DNA of 41,308 nt, taken from an uncultured Alphaproteobacteria bacterium (GTDB lineage Bacteria; Pseudomonadota; Alphaproteobacteria; HIMB59; GCA-002718135). A program made the translations under genes and the position numbers. Positions within the stretch are counted from its first letter, which is position 1; the number at the start of each line of letters is the position of its first letter. The DNA lies in contig CABXEZ010000010.1 in NCBI GenBank assembly GCA_902511405.1, positions 1-41,308 of the forward strand, written 5' to 3'. The notes beneath the pieces were generated by a model that searched no databases, had not been told where the DNA came from, and saw only the letters and a program-made list of their open reading frames with translations. This document shows positions 17,981 through 26,300 of this stretch, piece after piece.

Positions 17981-19225
17981 TTCATCCAAGCGTGAATTCA
18001 TTAAATTTTGATTTTTTGCGGGTTGATTATATGGGTGTATTAATGGAAAATTTACATATGCCATAATATTTGAAGTCGAAATAAAGATTACAACTAATAG
18101 TAGAATATATTTTTTAAAAATCAAAGATTTTATATTTTCTAACAAATAAAAAAAACCTACTGTTGCAACTGGGTAAATAATTACCATTAAATCAGATGTC
18201 ATATATGTTTTATGCCTAAAACTGATTAAAATTTGTATCCAAGTAAGCGTAAAAAATATTAAAAAGAAAAAATAATAACTTTTTCTTAATTTTCTTTTTA
18301 AAAAATATAAACCGAAAAAGAAAAATATCATCCAAAAACTATAATTATCATAAATTAAATAAAAATACGTATATAAAGAATCAAAAATTTTTAAAAATAA
18401 TCCATATACATCATGATTAATGATATATTCCTTAATCCAAATTACCTGTCCGCTTTCACTTCCAGTAAAATTAAATTTTAGAGAAATTGAAAACAAATAA
18501 ATATTATAAAAAATAAATGGTATGAAGTGAGATATAAATGAAATTAAACTTTCTATATATTTTTTATTTAAGATACTAAAAATTATTATCGATAAATAAA
18601 TTGCGTAATTAGGTTTTCCTAACATTAAAATTCCAACTAAAATTGAAAAAAAAATATTTTTTGAAATATTGTAATTTTTAATAATATTTAAATATAAAAA
18701 AATTATAATAATTGGCGTAATAAATTGTAACTCTATAGTATGAAATAATGTCATATTGCCTATACTAATTATTGAAAAAAAAATTAATAAATTAGAAAAT
18801 ATTATCTCTTTTTTCTCTAAATAATTTAATAAAATTTCGTTTAGACAGAAGAGTGCGAGACTATAGATTAATAATTTTAAAACAATATATCCAATACCTG
18901 CTTTTTCTAATTCTGAAAGTTCATAAAAATGACAAACAAATAAACAAGAAATTTTACCTAATAAATTAGCTATTACAGGGTAAGTTGGCCTATCTATTCT
19001 AGTAGCATCTTTTATAAATATTTTAGGAAAATAGGCAGCTGTTAGAATTTCTATACCAGAATCATAATTATATTGCCAAAAAATTGGAATTTTAGGATTA
19101 GGTTGATATGATTCTTTTCCTGGCGCTGGATTTAACCATGCTATATTAGAAGAAATAATGAAAACAATCATTAAGATAATAAGTCCTCTTTTATTCAATC
19201 TAAATTTTTCTCTAATAAAATGCAT
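17969..19225 (-). CDS. Polytopic membrane protein, possible GT-C glycosyltransferase
   Basis: A 418-residue integral membrane protein with about ten hydrophobic helices and a short positively charged N-terminus. The first periplasmic loop carries acidic residues and an ATRIDRPTYP segment, reminiscent of GT-C polyprenyl-phosphate-sugar transferases. I cannot assign it to a named family. A polysaccharide polymerase or a GT-C sugar transferase would both fit the island. Its start ATG abuts the plus-strand ATG of the next gene, sharing the palindrome ATGCAT. Confidence 0.7.
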   Translation of the reverse strand: MHFIREKFRLNKRGLIILMIVFIISSNIAWLNPAPGKESYQPNPKIPIFWQYNYDSGIEILTAAYFPKIFIKDATRIDRPTYPVIANLLGKISCLFVCHFYELSELEKAGIGYIVLKLLIYSLALFCLNEILLNYLEKKEIIFSNLLIFFSIISIGNMTLFHTIELQFITPIIIIFLYLNIIKNYNISKNIFFSILVGILMLGKPNYAIYLSIIIFSILNKKYIESLISFISHFIPFIFYNIYLFSISLKFNFTGSESGQVIWIKEYIINHDVYGLFLKIFDSLYTYFYLIYDNYSFWMIFFFFGLYFLKRKLRKSYYFFFLIFFTLTWIQILISFRHKTYMTSDLMVIIYPVATVGFFYLLENIKSLIFKKYILLLVVIFISTSNIMAYVNFPLIHPYNQPAKNQNLMNSRLDELVN

Positions 19226-19996
19226 AATCTAAATTTTTTTTTTTTAAACAAAATATTACTTAAGTTTTTTAATAAGTTAATACTTTTATTATTTTTTAAA
19301 AGAATTATTAGCAAACAAATAGAAGATATTTCTGAATATATGCATTTTAGTAAAAAAAAAAGTATATCTCTCGCAAAAATTAAAAATACAGATTTTGAAG
19401 ACAATTTATGGAATTCAAAAAAAAGAGAAAATATCGATGATTATAGAGAATATTATTCTCGAAACATACATTATTTAGAAAGACAAGATTACTACAATAT
19501 AAATCATTTAAATTTACTATCTGAATTCAAATATTTAAAAACTAATGCTAATATTTTAGACTACGGTTGTGGGACAGCTGCATTATCTATAGCGGCCAAA
19601 AAAAAGAGAAGAGATTTGAATTTATTTCTTGCAGATATACCTGAGGCTATAACAAAAGATTACGTTTTTTGGAGATTTAAAAAATATAATTTAGACTTTG
19701 TTTGGATTGACATACCTAAAGATGAACAGATAATACAACCTTTTAGATATGATTTAATAAGGTGTCACGATGTACTGGAGCATTCTTTTTATCCTTTGAA
19801 AATTATAATATATTTCTATAACAACTTAAAAGATGATGGATATTTAAGTTTTGACTATATCAAAAGTGATAAAATTGAAAAAGAGGTTACCAAAGAATCT
19901 CAGGATTCAAGACAAGAATTTATGGATTTTGTAAACAAGAAATTTGATTTCATTTATTCTTTTAGAAATAAATATGTTGTTAAGAAGAAAAAATAA
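19220..19996 (+). CDS. Class I SAM-dependent methyltransferase
   Basis: A methyltransferase with the SAM-binding motif ILDYGCGTAALS, an acidic strand end in FLADIP, and CHDVLEHSFYP as motif post-II. The substrate is unknown; small-molecule or sugar methylation fits the setting. The longest frame gives 258 residues but its first 40 are hydrophobic and unlike a methyltransferase. The ATG at 19340 (MHFSKKKSIS) gives 218 residues and would also remove the overlap with the divergent gene, so the true start is uncertain. It overlaps the next gene at its 3' end. Confidence 0.8.
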   Translation: MHNLNFFFLNKILLKFFNKLILLLFFKRIISKQIEDISEYMHFSKKKSISLAKIKNTDFEDNLWNSKKRENIDDYREYYSRNIHYLERQDYYNINHLNLLSEFKYLKTNANILDYGCGTAALSIAAKKKRRDLNLFLADIPEAITKDYVFWRFKKYNLDFVWIDIPKDEQIIQPFRYDLIRCHDVLEHSFYPLKIIIYFYNNLKDDGYLSFDYIKSDKIEKEVTKESQDSRQEFMDFVNKKFDFIYSFRNKYVVKKKK

Positions 19997-20936
19997 AATT
20001 TATATTATAATAACAATCCTCTCATTCTTGTTATTTTTTTTTATATATTTTAGTATTAAAACAAATAGATGTTACCAAATTTCAAATAATTTTTCCAATT
20101 TTGTTAAATTAGCTTTTAATTGTTCTAATGTAAAAAGCATAACAATTGGTCAATACATATATTCAATACAGCATCAATTTAGTGATTATTTCAGGTTTAG
20201 AAGTCTTTTAAATAAAAGAGAATCTAAATGTGGTAAAGAAAAAAAATTAATATTACTTATTGGTCAGAGTAATGCGGCAAACGAAGTCCGCAGTTTTAAA
20301 TATAAAATTAACAATAATTTAAATTTATACAATAATAATTGTTATATATTAAGTAATCCAGTATTAGGCACTACTGGACATAAAGATAATATTAGTATTG
20401 CAATTTCAAATTATTTGAAAAATCAAAATTATATTTTTATAACATCAGCTTGGTCTGGATCAAGTATTTTAGATTGGGGTTCTGATAAATTTTCATATTT
20501 TAGTGATTATATTTTAAAACAATTAAATTATAATTCTAATAAATATAAAGTAGATATTATAATTTGGATTCAAGGTGAAACTGACTTTAAATTATTTAAA
20601 AATCTAGATATTGATCAAGGCCCAGTTTTTTTTCAGAAATATGGTAAAAGTAAATTTTATATAGAGTCCTTTAAAATTATGTTAAATAATTTTAAACCAT
20701 TTCTCAAAGATGATACTAAAATTATAATTACTAAAACCTCTAAATGTGATAGTGGAGCTTCAAATTTCATAAATTTACAGCAAACTAAAATAGCTCAATT
20801 AAGTAATAACTATTATATTTTAGAAAATACAGACAATTTAGATAATAATTACAGGTATGATAATTGCCATTTGAATGAAATGGGGGTTGACACTACTGCA
20901 AGATCAATTGCAAGTATAATTAATTCACTTAATTGA
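19974..20936 (+). CDS. Membrane-anchored SGNH/SASA-type carbohydrate esterase
   Basis: A probable carbohydrate O-acetylesterase facing the periplasm. With the ATG at 19974 it has 320 residues; the frame is open to an earlier ATG at 19944. An N-terminal hydrophobic helix (IYIIITILSFLLFFFIYF) follows basic residues and acts as a signal anchor. The catalytic serine block is LIGQSNAANE, a middle motif WIQGETDF matches the sialate-O-acetylesterase family, and the C-terminal NCHLNEMG provides the histidine. It may oppose or edit the acylation by the AT3-SGNH enzyme two genes upstream. Confidence 0.78.
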   Translation: MLLRRKNKIYIIITILSFLLFFFIYFSIKTNRCYQISNNFSNFVKLAFNCSNVKSITIGQYIYSIQHQFSDYFRFRSLLNKRESKCGKEKKLILLIGQSNAANEVRSFKYKINNNLNLYNNNCYILSNPVLGTTGHKDNISIAISNYLKNQNYIFITSAWSGSSILDWGSDKFSYFSDYILKQLNYNSNKYKVDIIIWIQGETDFKLFKNLDIDQGPVFFQKYGKSKFYIESFKIMLNNFKPFLKDDTKIIITKTSKCDSGASNFINLQQTKIAQLSNNYYILENTDNLDNNYRYDNCHLNEMGVDTTARSIASIINSLN

Positions 20937-21653
20937 TTTTTTTTTATAAAATAATAAAAATCTTAATCTTCTTAAAAAAATTTGTAATAAACTATGAATT
21001 ATTGAAAGAATATTTTCTAAACTAAATGCTTTTGATGAACCAGAATCTCTATCTTGATTATTTATTTTAACAGTTTTGAAAGTACCTCCTTCAGAAAGTA
21101 TTCTTGTAATTAATTCTGCTTGATATGCATAACCATGAGTATCTGGGCTCCATCTCATTACATTATAAGTTAAATGAAGAACAGGTCCGTTATAATAGGG
21201 GATATCATAACCACTGATAATATTAACTAATTTTGTAAAAAATATTGAAATAAATCTTCTTTTAGAACTCCTTTTATCATGATCACCAAAATAAGGAATT
21301 ATTATATCGGCAGTATTAATTTTTTTTATGATTTTAATTATAGACTCATAGGTTTCAGCGTTATCACCATTTATTAACATGTAATATTTACCTTTAGCTT
21401 TAAAGGCTATATCAATATAATTTGTCCCAAGACCTTTGTTTATTTTATTTTTTATCAAATAAATATTTTTTTTCTTCTCATTTTTAATAAATTCATATGC
21501 ATTAAATTTTGTTTCGTCAGTTGAGGCATCATCAACGATAATAATTTCTGCATCTAAATTAATATCGTCAATAACCTTATATAATTTTTTTAATGTAGGT
21601 ATAATATTATTTTCTTCATTAAGGCAGGGTATAAAAAATGAAATTTTATCCAT
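20925..21653 (-). CDS. Glycosyltransferase family 2
   Basis: A 242-residue GT2-like enzyme. The N-terminus ISFFIPCLNEENNI, the IIIVDDASTDETK motif and a modified DXD region (INGDNAETYE) are visible. A C-terminal basic, hydrophobic segment (LLQIFLRRLRFLLFYKKK) may associate with the membrane. The DAD motif is replaced by GDNAE, so donor or metal use may be atypical. It is the last of a three-gene minus-strand set with the aminotransferase and FAD oxidase upstream (22885-24300, 21662-22885). Its 3' end overlaps the convergent esterase gene by 12 bp. Confidence 0.83.
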   Translation of the reverse strand: MDKISFFIPCLNEENNIIPTLKKLYKVIDDINLDAEIIIVDDASTDETKFNAYEFIKNEKKKNIYLIKNKINKGLGTNYIDIAFKAKGKYYMLINGDNAETYESIIKIIKKINTADIIIPYFGDHDKRSSKRRFISIFFTKLVNIISGYDIPYYNGPVLHLTYNVMRWSPDTHGYAYQAELITRILSEGGTFKTVKINNQDRDSGSSKAFSLENILSIIHSLLQIFLRRLRFLLFYKKKSIK

Positions 21654-21661
21654 AATATTAT

Positions 21662-22885
21662 TTAATATTTTAAAAATTTGTTTATTTTTTCCCCAATCGA
21701 GATCATTTGATTTTCACTTAGCATTGAGTTGTTAGGAACTCTAATCATATTCTTACAAATTTTCTTAGTATTAATTAGCGGATCATTTATCTTTACTTTT
21801 AATTTATAGTTTGAGCAATCCCATACATTTTCGTATAACAAATGTACTCCTTGTTCAAAAATTTGTTCATAAAGAGATTCTAAATTATTTTCAGAATAAA
21901 TTATATAATATTGATTATTCCAAAAGACATTCTTTCCTTCTTTCAAAAAAGAAATTTTTTTATTTTTTTTTAACAGACTATCAAGAATAGATGAATTTTT
22001 TTTTCTTTTAATAGTCATTTCTCTTATTTTATTAAATTGACTTATACCAACTGAAAATTGATAATTAATTTGTTTTGGTCTCTCCCATGGATTATAAATT
22101 TTTTCATTTCCAATTCCAGAATAAAAAATTTTTCTCATTAATTCTGGGTTATTTTTTTTTAAGAGACCAATAGCACGATGAGACAAAATAGAATAAATAA
22201 ATGGATATGAGTTAAGTATGCTAACAAGATTTTTTATATAATAAGAAGTTAAACTAGAAATTTTTTTACTATTCCTCATATTTTTTTTAATATCTTTAAT
22301 ATTATTAAATAGAGACTTATTTTTGGCAACTAATATACCTCCTCCTAGAGTTGTGGGTGTTTTTACAGCCCCTGTACTAAATAGAGAATAATCACCAAAT
22401 GAACCCGTTTCTTTATTATTATAGTATGAGTCAATTGATTGCGCACAATCTTCAATAATAATTAAATTATTATCTTTTGCTATTATTGATATTTCTTCTA
22501 AATAAGCTGGATGACCAAATAAATTTGTGATTACGATTGCTTTAGTTTTATTAGTAATATTTTTTTTAATTAACTCTGGGTTAATTGTCATGTGATCAGT
22601 TTCAATATCTACTAAGACTGGAATTAGATTTAGTTGGCAAGATATTTTAACGTATAAAGGAAAACTCATAGCTGAAAAAATAATTTCATCCCCAGTTTTG
22701 AATAGTTTTTTGAATAATAAATAAAATGACATTCTTGAGGATGGAAAGACCATATGGTTTTCAGTTTTAAACCTTTTACTTATTTCTTTTTCAAATACAT
22801 TTTCATAATTAGCCCCAAAACTACCAATTAAATAATTACGCCAGTCTGAGTACTTAAAATCTATTGAAAAAAATGGTATACTCAT
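21662..22885 (-). CDS. DegT/DnrJ/EryC1-family PLP aminotransferase
   Basis: A 407-residue fold-type I PLP enzyme of the sugar-aminotransferase family. IIEDCAQSIDS supplies the aspartate that contacts the PLP pyridine, and the internal aldimine lysine is in FSTGAVKTPTTLGGG. That motif departs from the usual FS.HP.K, so the sugar specificity is likely different from the two tandem paralogues at 30218-32466. It overlaps the FAD-oxidase stop by one base (TAATG) and is followed after 8 bp by the GT2 gene. Confidence 0.83.
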   Translation of the reverse strand: MSIPFFSIDFKYSDWRNYLIGSFGANYENVFEKEISKRFKTENHMVFPSSRMSFYLLFKKLFKTGDEIIFSAMSFPLYVKISCQLNLIPVLVDIETDHMTINPELIKKNITNKTKAIVITNLFGHPAYLEEISIIAKDNNLIIIEDCAQSIDSYYNNKETGSFGDYSLFSTGAVKTPTTLGGGILVAKNKSLFNNIKDIKKNMRNSKKISSLTSYYIKNLVSILNSYPFIYSILSHRAIGLLKKNNPELMRKIFYSGIGNEKIYNPWERPKQINYQFSVGISQFNKIREMTIKRKKNSSILDSLLKKNKKISFLKEGKNVFWNNQYYIIYSENNLESLYEQIFEQGVHLLYENVWDCSNYKLKVKINDPLINTKKICKNMIRVPNNSMLSENQMISIGEKINKFLKY

Positions 22886-24300
22886 TACTTTAGTTTATCA
22901 TAATATGATGAATAAAAAAAATTTTTAGGATCGTATTTTTTTTTTAAATCCATAAATTTTTTCAATTTAGGAAAAATTTTATATAATTGCTCTTTGTTCA
23001 ATATATTATCTTTAGAAATTATGACTTGATTTTTGTTAACAATAATAAGTTCTATTATATGTTTTATAAATTCATCTTGTTTTCTGTTAAAATTTGATCG
23101 AGGTGAATATATCTCAATTGCAACATGTTCATCATAATCATATATGAAATCATTTCTTTTAGGTAAGAATTTTATTGTACTCAAATATGACTCACATTTA
23201 TATTTTTTTGCTAGATGAAAATAGTTTTTTATTAAATCTTTACAGTTATTCATTTCTATCATTATTTGGAATGAATAAAATCCATTTCTTTTAAAAAGTA
23301 TATTATGATCAGAAAAATTATTATTATGCAATAAATCCATAACATGAATATTTTTAGCTTTTTTATTTTGTTTCTTAAACAAGTAAAAACCAAAAAAGGT
23401 TAATCTCTTCCATAAAAATCTCATGGGTAAGTATGAAAATATTTCTAAAATAAATCTTTTTATAAATTTATAAAATGATTTAGGAATAATTAATTGTTTT
23501 TCAAAGATATAAAATGTTTTAAATTTATAATAATCGTTATATTTGTGATTTTTATTAAAATTTTGAAGAAAAGAATAAGTTTCAACAAACACCTCGAAGT
23601 TATTACTAAATTGATTTATCTTTATTGTATGAAAATCATTTTTTAATATGTTATCTTTTTTATAGCTATCTAAGAAATTATCAATTGATGGATAATATAT
23701 ATTTTTTTTAATTAGTAAGTTTGATTTTAATTCTTTTATTCTAATCGTAATACATAATATTATTCCTAATAAGCCAATAGAGCCTATAAATTCTAAAATA
23801 TTTTTAGGATTATCTCTAGATGATATTGTAACAATATTGAAATCCTTGTTAACATATTCAATTTCTAGTATATTATTATTAAAAAGCCCTGATTGATGTG
23901 AGTCTTTGCCAAAAACATTATTTGAAACTGCTCCACCAATTGTTATTTCATAATTACTTGGGATGCTGCCGAATGTGAGTTTTTTTTTGAATAAAAAATT
24001 GTTTACTTTTAAAATACTCGCCCCAGACTCAACCTTGATAGTCATTTTTGATTTATTAAAATCTAATATGTGATTATATTTACTTGTATTAATTATAATA
24101 TTATCATTATTATAGAAAAATAAATCACCATGGCTACATCCATGCCCCATTATTGAAATTTTTTTCCCATTTTTTTTTGCATATTTTAAAATATTTATAA
24201 TCTCATCTTTTGTTTCTGGATAAACTGTAATTGCTAAGACATTGTTAATTTTTGACCAGTTATGAATTTTTTTTCTATTTAGTTGTGACATGTGGTCCAT
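22885..24300 (-). CDS. DprE1-like FAD-dependent oxidoreductase (first copy)
   Basis: A 471-residue PCMH/VAO-fold flavoprotein. The FAD-binding N-terminus has GHGCSHGD and the segment TIGGAVSNNVFGKDSH...GLF, resembling the HGKNHH region of mycobacterial DprE1, which oxidises C2' of a polyprenyl-phosphoryl ribose. Position 55 is cysteine where covalently flavinylated relatives have histidine, so FAD is probably non-covalent. An aldonolactone-oxidase-like C-terminal domain follows. The ATG at 24298 is used; M4 is an alternative. First gene of a minus-strand trio with an aminotransferase and a GT2. Confidence 0.8.
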   Translation of the reverse strand: MDHMSQLNRKKIHNWSKINNVLAITVYPETKDEIINILKYAKKNGKKISIMGHGCSHGDLFFYNNDNIIINTSKYNHILDFNKSKMTIKVESGASILKVNNFLFKKKLTFGSIPSNYEITIGGAVSNNVFGKDSHQSGLFNNNILEIEYVNKDFNIVTISSRDNPKNILEFIGSIGLLGIILCITIRIKELKSNLLIKKNIYYPSIDNFLDSYKKDNILKNDFHTIKINQFSNNFEVFVETYSFLQNFNKNHKYNDYYKFKTFYIFEKQLIIPKSFYKFIKRFILEIFSYLPMRFLWKRLTFFGFYLFKKQNKKAKNIHVMDLLHNNNFSDHNILFKRNGFYSFQIMIEMNNCKDLIKNYFHLAKKYKCESYLSTIKFLPKRNDFIYDYDEHVAIEIYSPRSNFNRKQDEFIKHIIELIIVNKNQVIISKDNILNKEQLYKIFPKLKKFMDLKKKYDPKNFFYSSYYDKLK

Positions 24301-24404
24301 AGTATTATTTAATATCTTTAAAACAAATATATAATTTGATGCAAATCAAAATATATTATCTCTTTTAAATTTCATTTTTTCAAATATTATTAGTTAATCA
24401 TTTT
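24301..24404. promoter_or_regulatory. Divergent 104-bp intergenic region with an FNR/CRP-like site
   Basis: This gap separates the minus-strand FAD-oxidase operon from the plus-strand flippase-like gene. At 24336-24349 it contains TTGAT-GCAA-ATCAA, an exact FNR/Dnr-type consensus palindrome, extended by one T/A pair on each side. The site is about 36 bp upstream of the minus-strand start and 55 bp upstream of the plus-strand start. The pattern is directly visible; regulator identity is inference. Confidence 0.45.
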
Positions 24405-25376
24405 ATGTTTAATATTTTCAAATTTATTTTCAGCTCTATCATATTATATTTTTTGTTTAAATTTAAAATTTTAGATATCAGTTTAATAAATATTAACAAT
24501 TATAATTTTTTTAATTTGATATTTATTATTTTATTAATGTTCTCCACTGTCGTTCTGACTTCTGTGAGGTTATATTTTATTTTAAGATTTTTTGAATTAA
24601 AATTAAGTTTAAAATATGTATTTTCAATTACTTATATTGGCTATTTTTTTAATCAATGTTTACCAGGTGGTCAAGGTGGTGATATATTTAAGGCTATTTA
24701 TCTTATTAAGAAATATCCTAATCTAAAAAAATTTAAATTAATATCGTATTTAGTAATTGATAGGATAGTAGGTTTACTAGCTCTTATAATAGTTTTTTCA
24801 ATTTCTATTTATTTTCTAAATATTTTTTTTAGAGATTTAATTGGATTAGGTATAATTCTTCTAGTTATAACAATATTATTTTTTTTTTTATTATTTGTTT
24901 TTATAAAAGTAAAAATATTTAAAATTATAATATATAACTTATTAACTTTTTTATATTTGCATAAAATTAGTTTACTAATTAATCAGGCTTTTGAATTCTT
25001 TAGTAACAAATGTGTAACATTTAAAGGTATTTTTTTATTATTAATTATTTCAATTTCTACTTTTATAATATCAGTAATTAGTATTATATTACTAGACAAT
25101 GGTGAAATTATTACATTTAATAAAATTATAAAAATATATCTTGTTACTTCAATTACATTTTTTTCAAATAGTATACCCATTTCATTTAATGGACTAGGAA
25201 TAGGTGAATACATTTTTTCTAAACTATCAAATTTTATATTTAATGGTAATATAACTTATTATGCAAATCTTTTTTTAATATATCGAATTATTATGGTTAT
25301 TGTTTCTTTGCCAGGACTTTTGTTATTTATAGTTTTTAAAAATAAAAATATTAATAAAAATTATGCAAGACATTAA
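24405..25376 (+). CDS. Flippase-like integral membrane protein (LPG_synthase_TM / UPF0104)
   Basis: A 323-residue protein with about eight transmembrane helices, matching the flippase-like domain named for lysylphosphatidylglycerol synthase (PF03706-type). The characteristic GYFFNQCLPGGQGGD..KA segment lies near residue 85, and the later PISFNGLGIGEYIF segment near residue 265 is also typical. In glycan loci such proteins are thought to move or bind lipid-linked substrates. The soluble LPG-synthase domain is absent. Its 3' end overlaps the next gene by 14 bp. Confidence 0.85.
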   Translation: MFNIFKFIFSSIILYFLFKFKILDISLININNYNFFNLIFIILLMFSTVVLTSVRLYFILRFFELKLSLKYVFSITYIGYFFNQCLPGGQGGDIFKAIYLIKKYPNLKKFKLISYLVIDRIVGLLALIIVFSISIYFLNIFFRDLIGLGIILLVITILFFFLLFVFIKVKIFKIIIYNLLTFLYLHKISLLINQAFEFFSNKCVTFKGIFLLLIISISTFIISVISIILLDNGEIITFNKIIKIYLVTSITFFSNSIPISFNGLGIGEYIFSKLSNFIFNGNITYYANLFLIYRIIMVIVSLPGLLLFIVFKNKNINKNYARH

Positions 25377-26226
25377 GAAAAATATATATCTAATAATAAC
25401 AGTTGTTTTAAATATTATTTTGTACATTTTTTTAAGTACTAATAATTTTAATTTAAATTTAAATTTCAATATTGTAAATTTAATATTTCCAATTATTAAT
25501 TTTTTAAGTGTTTCGTTTATTCTTCTATCAATAATAATTAAGATTAGAAAAAATATAGTCTCAAATAGATCATTTGATTATTTATTTTATTCATTTTTGT
25601 TTGTTTTCTTTTTAACAATAAATTTAATAATTAATGGAAATCGAAATATAGAATTTTATGCATATAATTTAACTAGTTCTTTGGAGTACATTCAAAATCT
25701 TTTAAATTTTAAAATCAATCTTTGGTCTGATAGTCGTTCATTAGGCATTCCAATGCCAATAATACCAAGTTTTCATTTTAATCCTTTACTATATTTAGGT
25801 TTTTTTTTTAATTTAAAAATTTTCTATTTATTTCTTTATATATCTCATTCTTTTTTAGGAATATTTTATACTATTAAACTATCACAATTATTTATAAGGA
25901 ATTATTATTTAAATATTTTTAATGGTTTTTTATTTGCCTTTTCAGCTCCAATGATAAACTACATGATTGGAGATGATTGGACAGCATCATTTGTTTCATA
26001 TTCTTTATTACCTTTGCTAATTTATATTCTTTTAAAATTTATATTAGCAGAGCATAGATTTAATTTTTTTTATATTACCTTATATTCTTTATTTGTATCT
26101 TACTATTATTATAATGGTAATCCTTCATTTCACATTTTTCTGTTTTTTATAAGCATTATATTTATTATTCTTTGTTTTATTTATAAAATAAAATTAATTA
26201 TTATAATTTTTTTATTACTTTTATAA
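25363..26226 (+). CDS. YfhO/GT-C-like membrane protein, N-terminal fragment (frameshifted)
   Basis: 287 codons of a polytopic membrane protein with at least seven hydrophobic helices. The loop SLEYIQNLLN..LWSDSRSLG..FHFNPLLYLG resembles the first periplasmic loop of YfhO-type GT-C proteins. The frame ends abruptly inside a helix at 26224-26226. A shift of -1 at T TTT TTA (26208-26214) joins it directly to the frame of the following 26301 ORF, which is open from 26187. The joined product would be about 815 residues, the usual YfhO-family size. Confidence 0.75.
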   Translation: MQDIKKNIYLIITVVLNIILYIFLSTNNFNLNLNFNIVNLIFPIINFLSVSFILLSIIIKIRKNIVSNRSFDYLFYSFLFVFFLTINLIINGNRNIEFYAYNLTSSLEYIQNLLNFKINLWSDSRSLGIPMPIIPSFHFNPLLYLGFFFNLKIFYLFLYISHSFLGIFYTIKLSQLFIRNYYLNIFNGFLFAFSAPMINYMIGDDWTASFVSYSLLPLLIYILLKFILAEHRFNFFYITLYSLFVSYYYYNGNPSFHIFLFFISIIFIILCFIYKIKLIIIIFLLLL

Positions 26227-26300
26227 TTACATTAATTTTAATTTTTCCAAATCTATTACATATATTTGAACAGTTATCTAAATTTAAATATGATTTTCAA

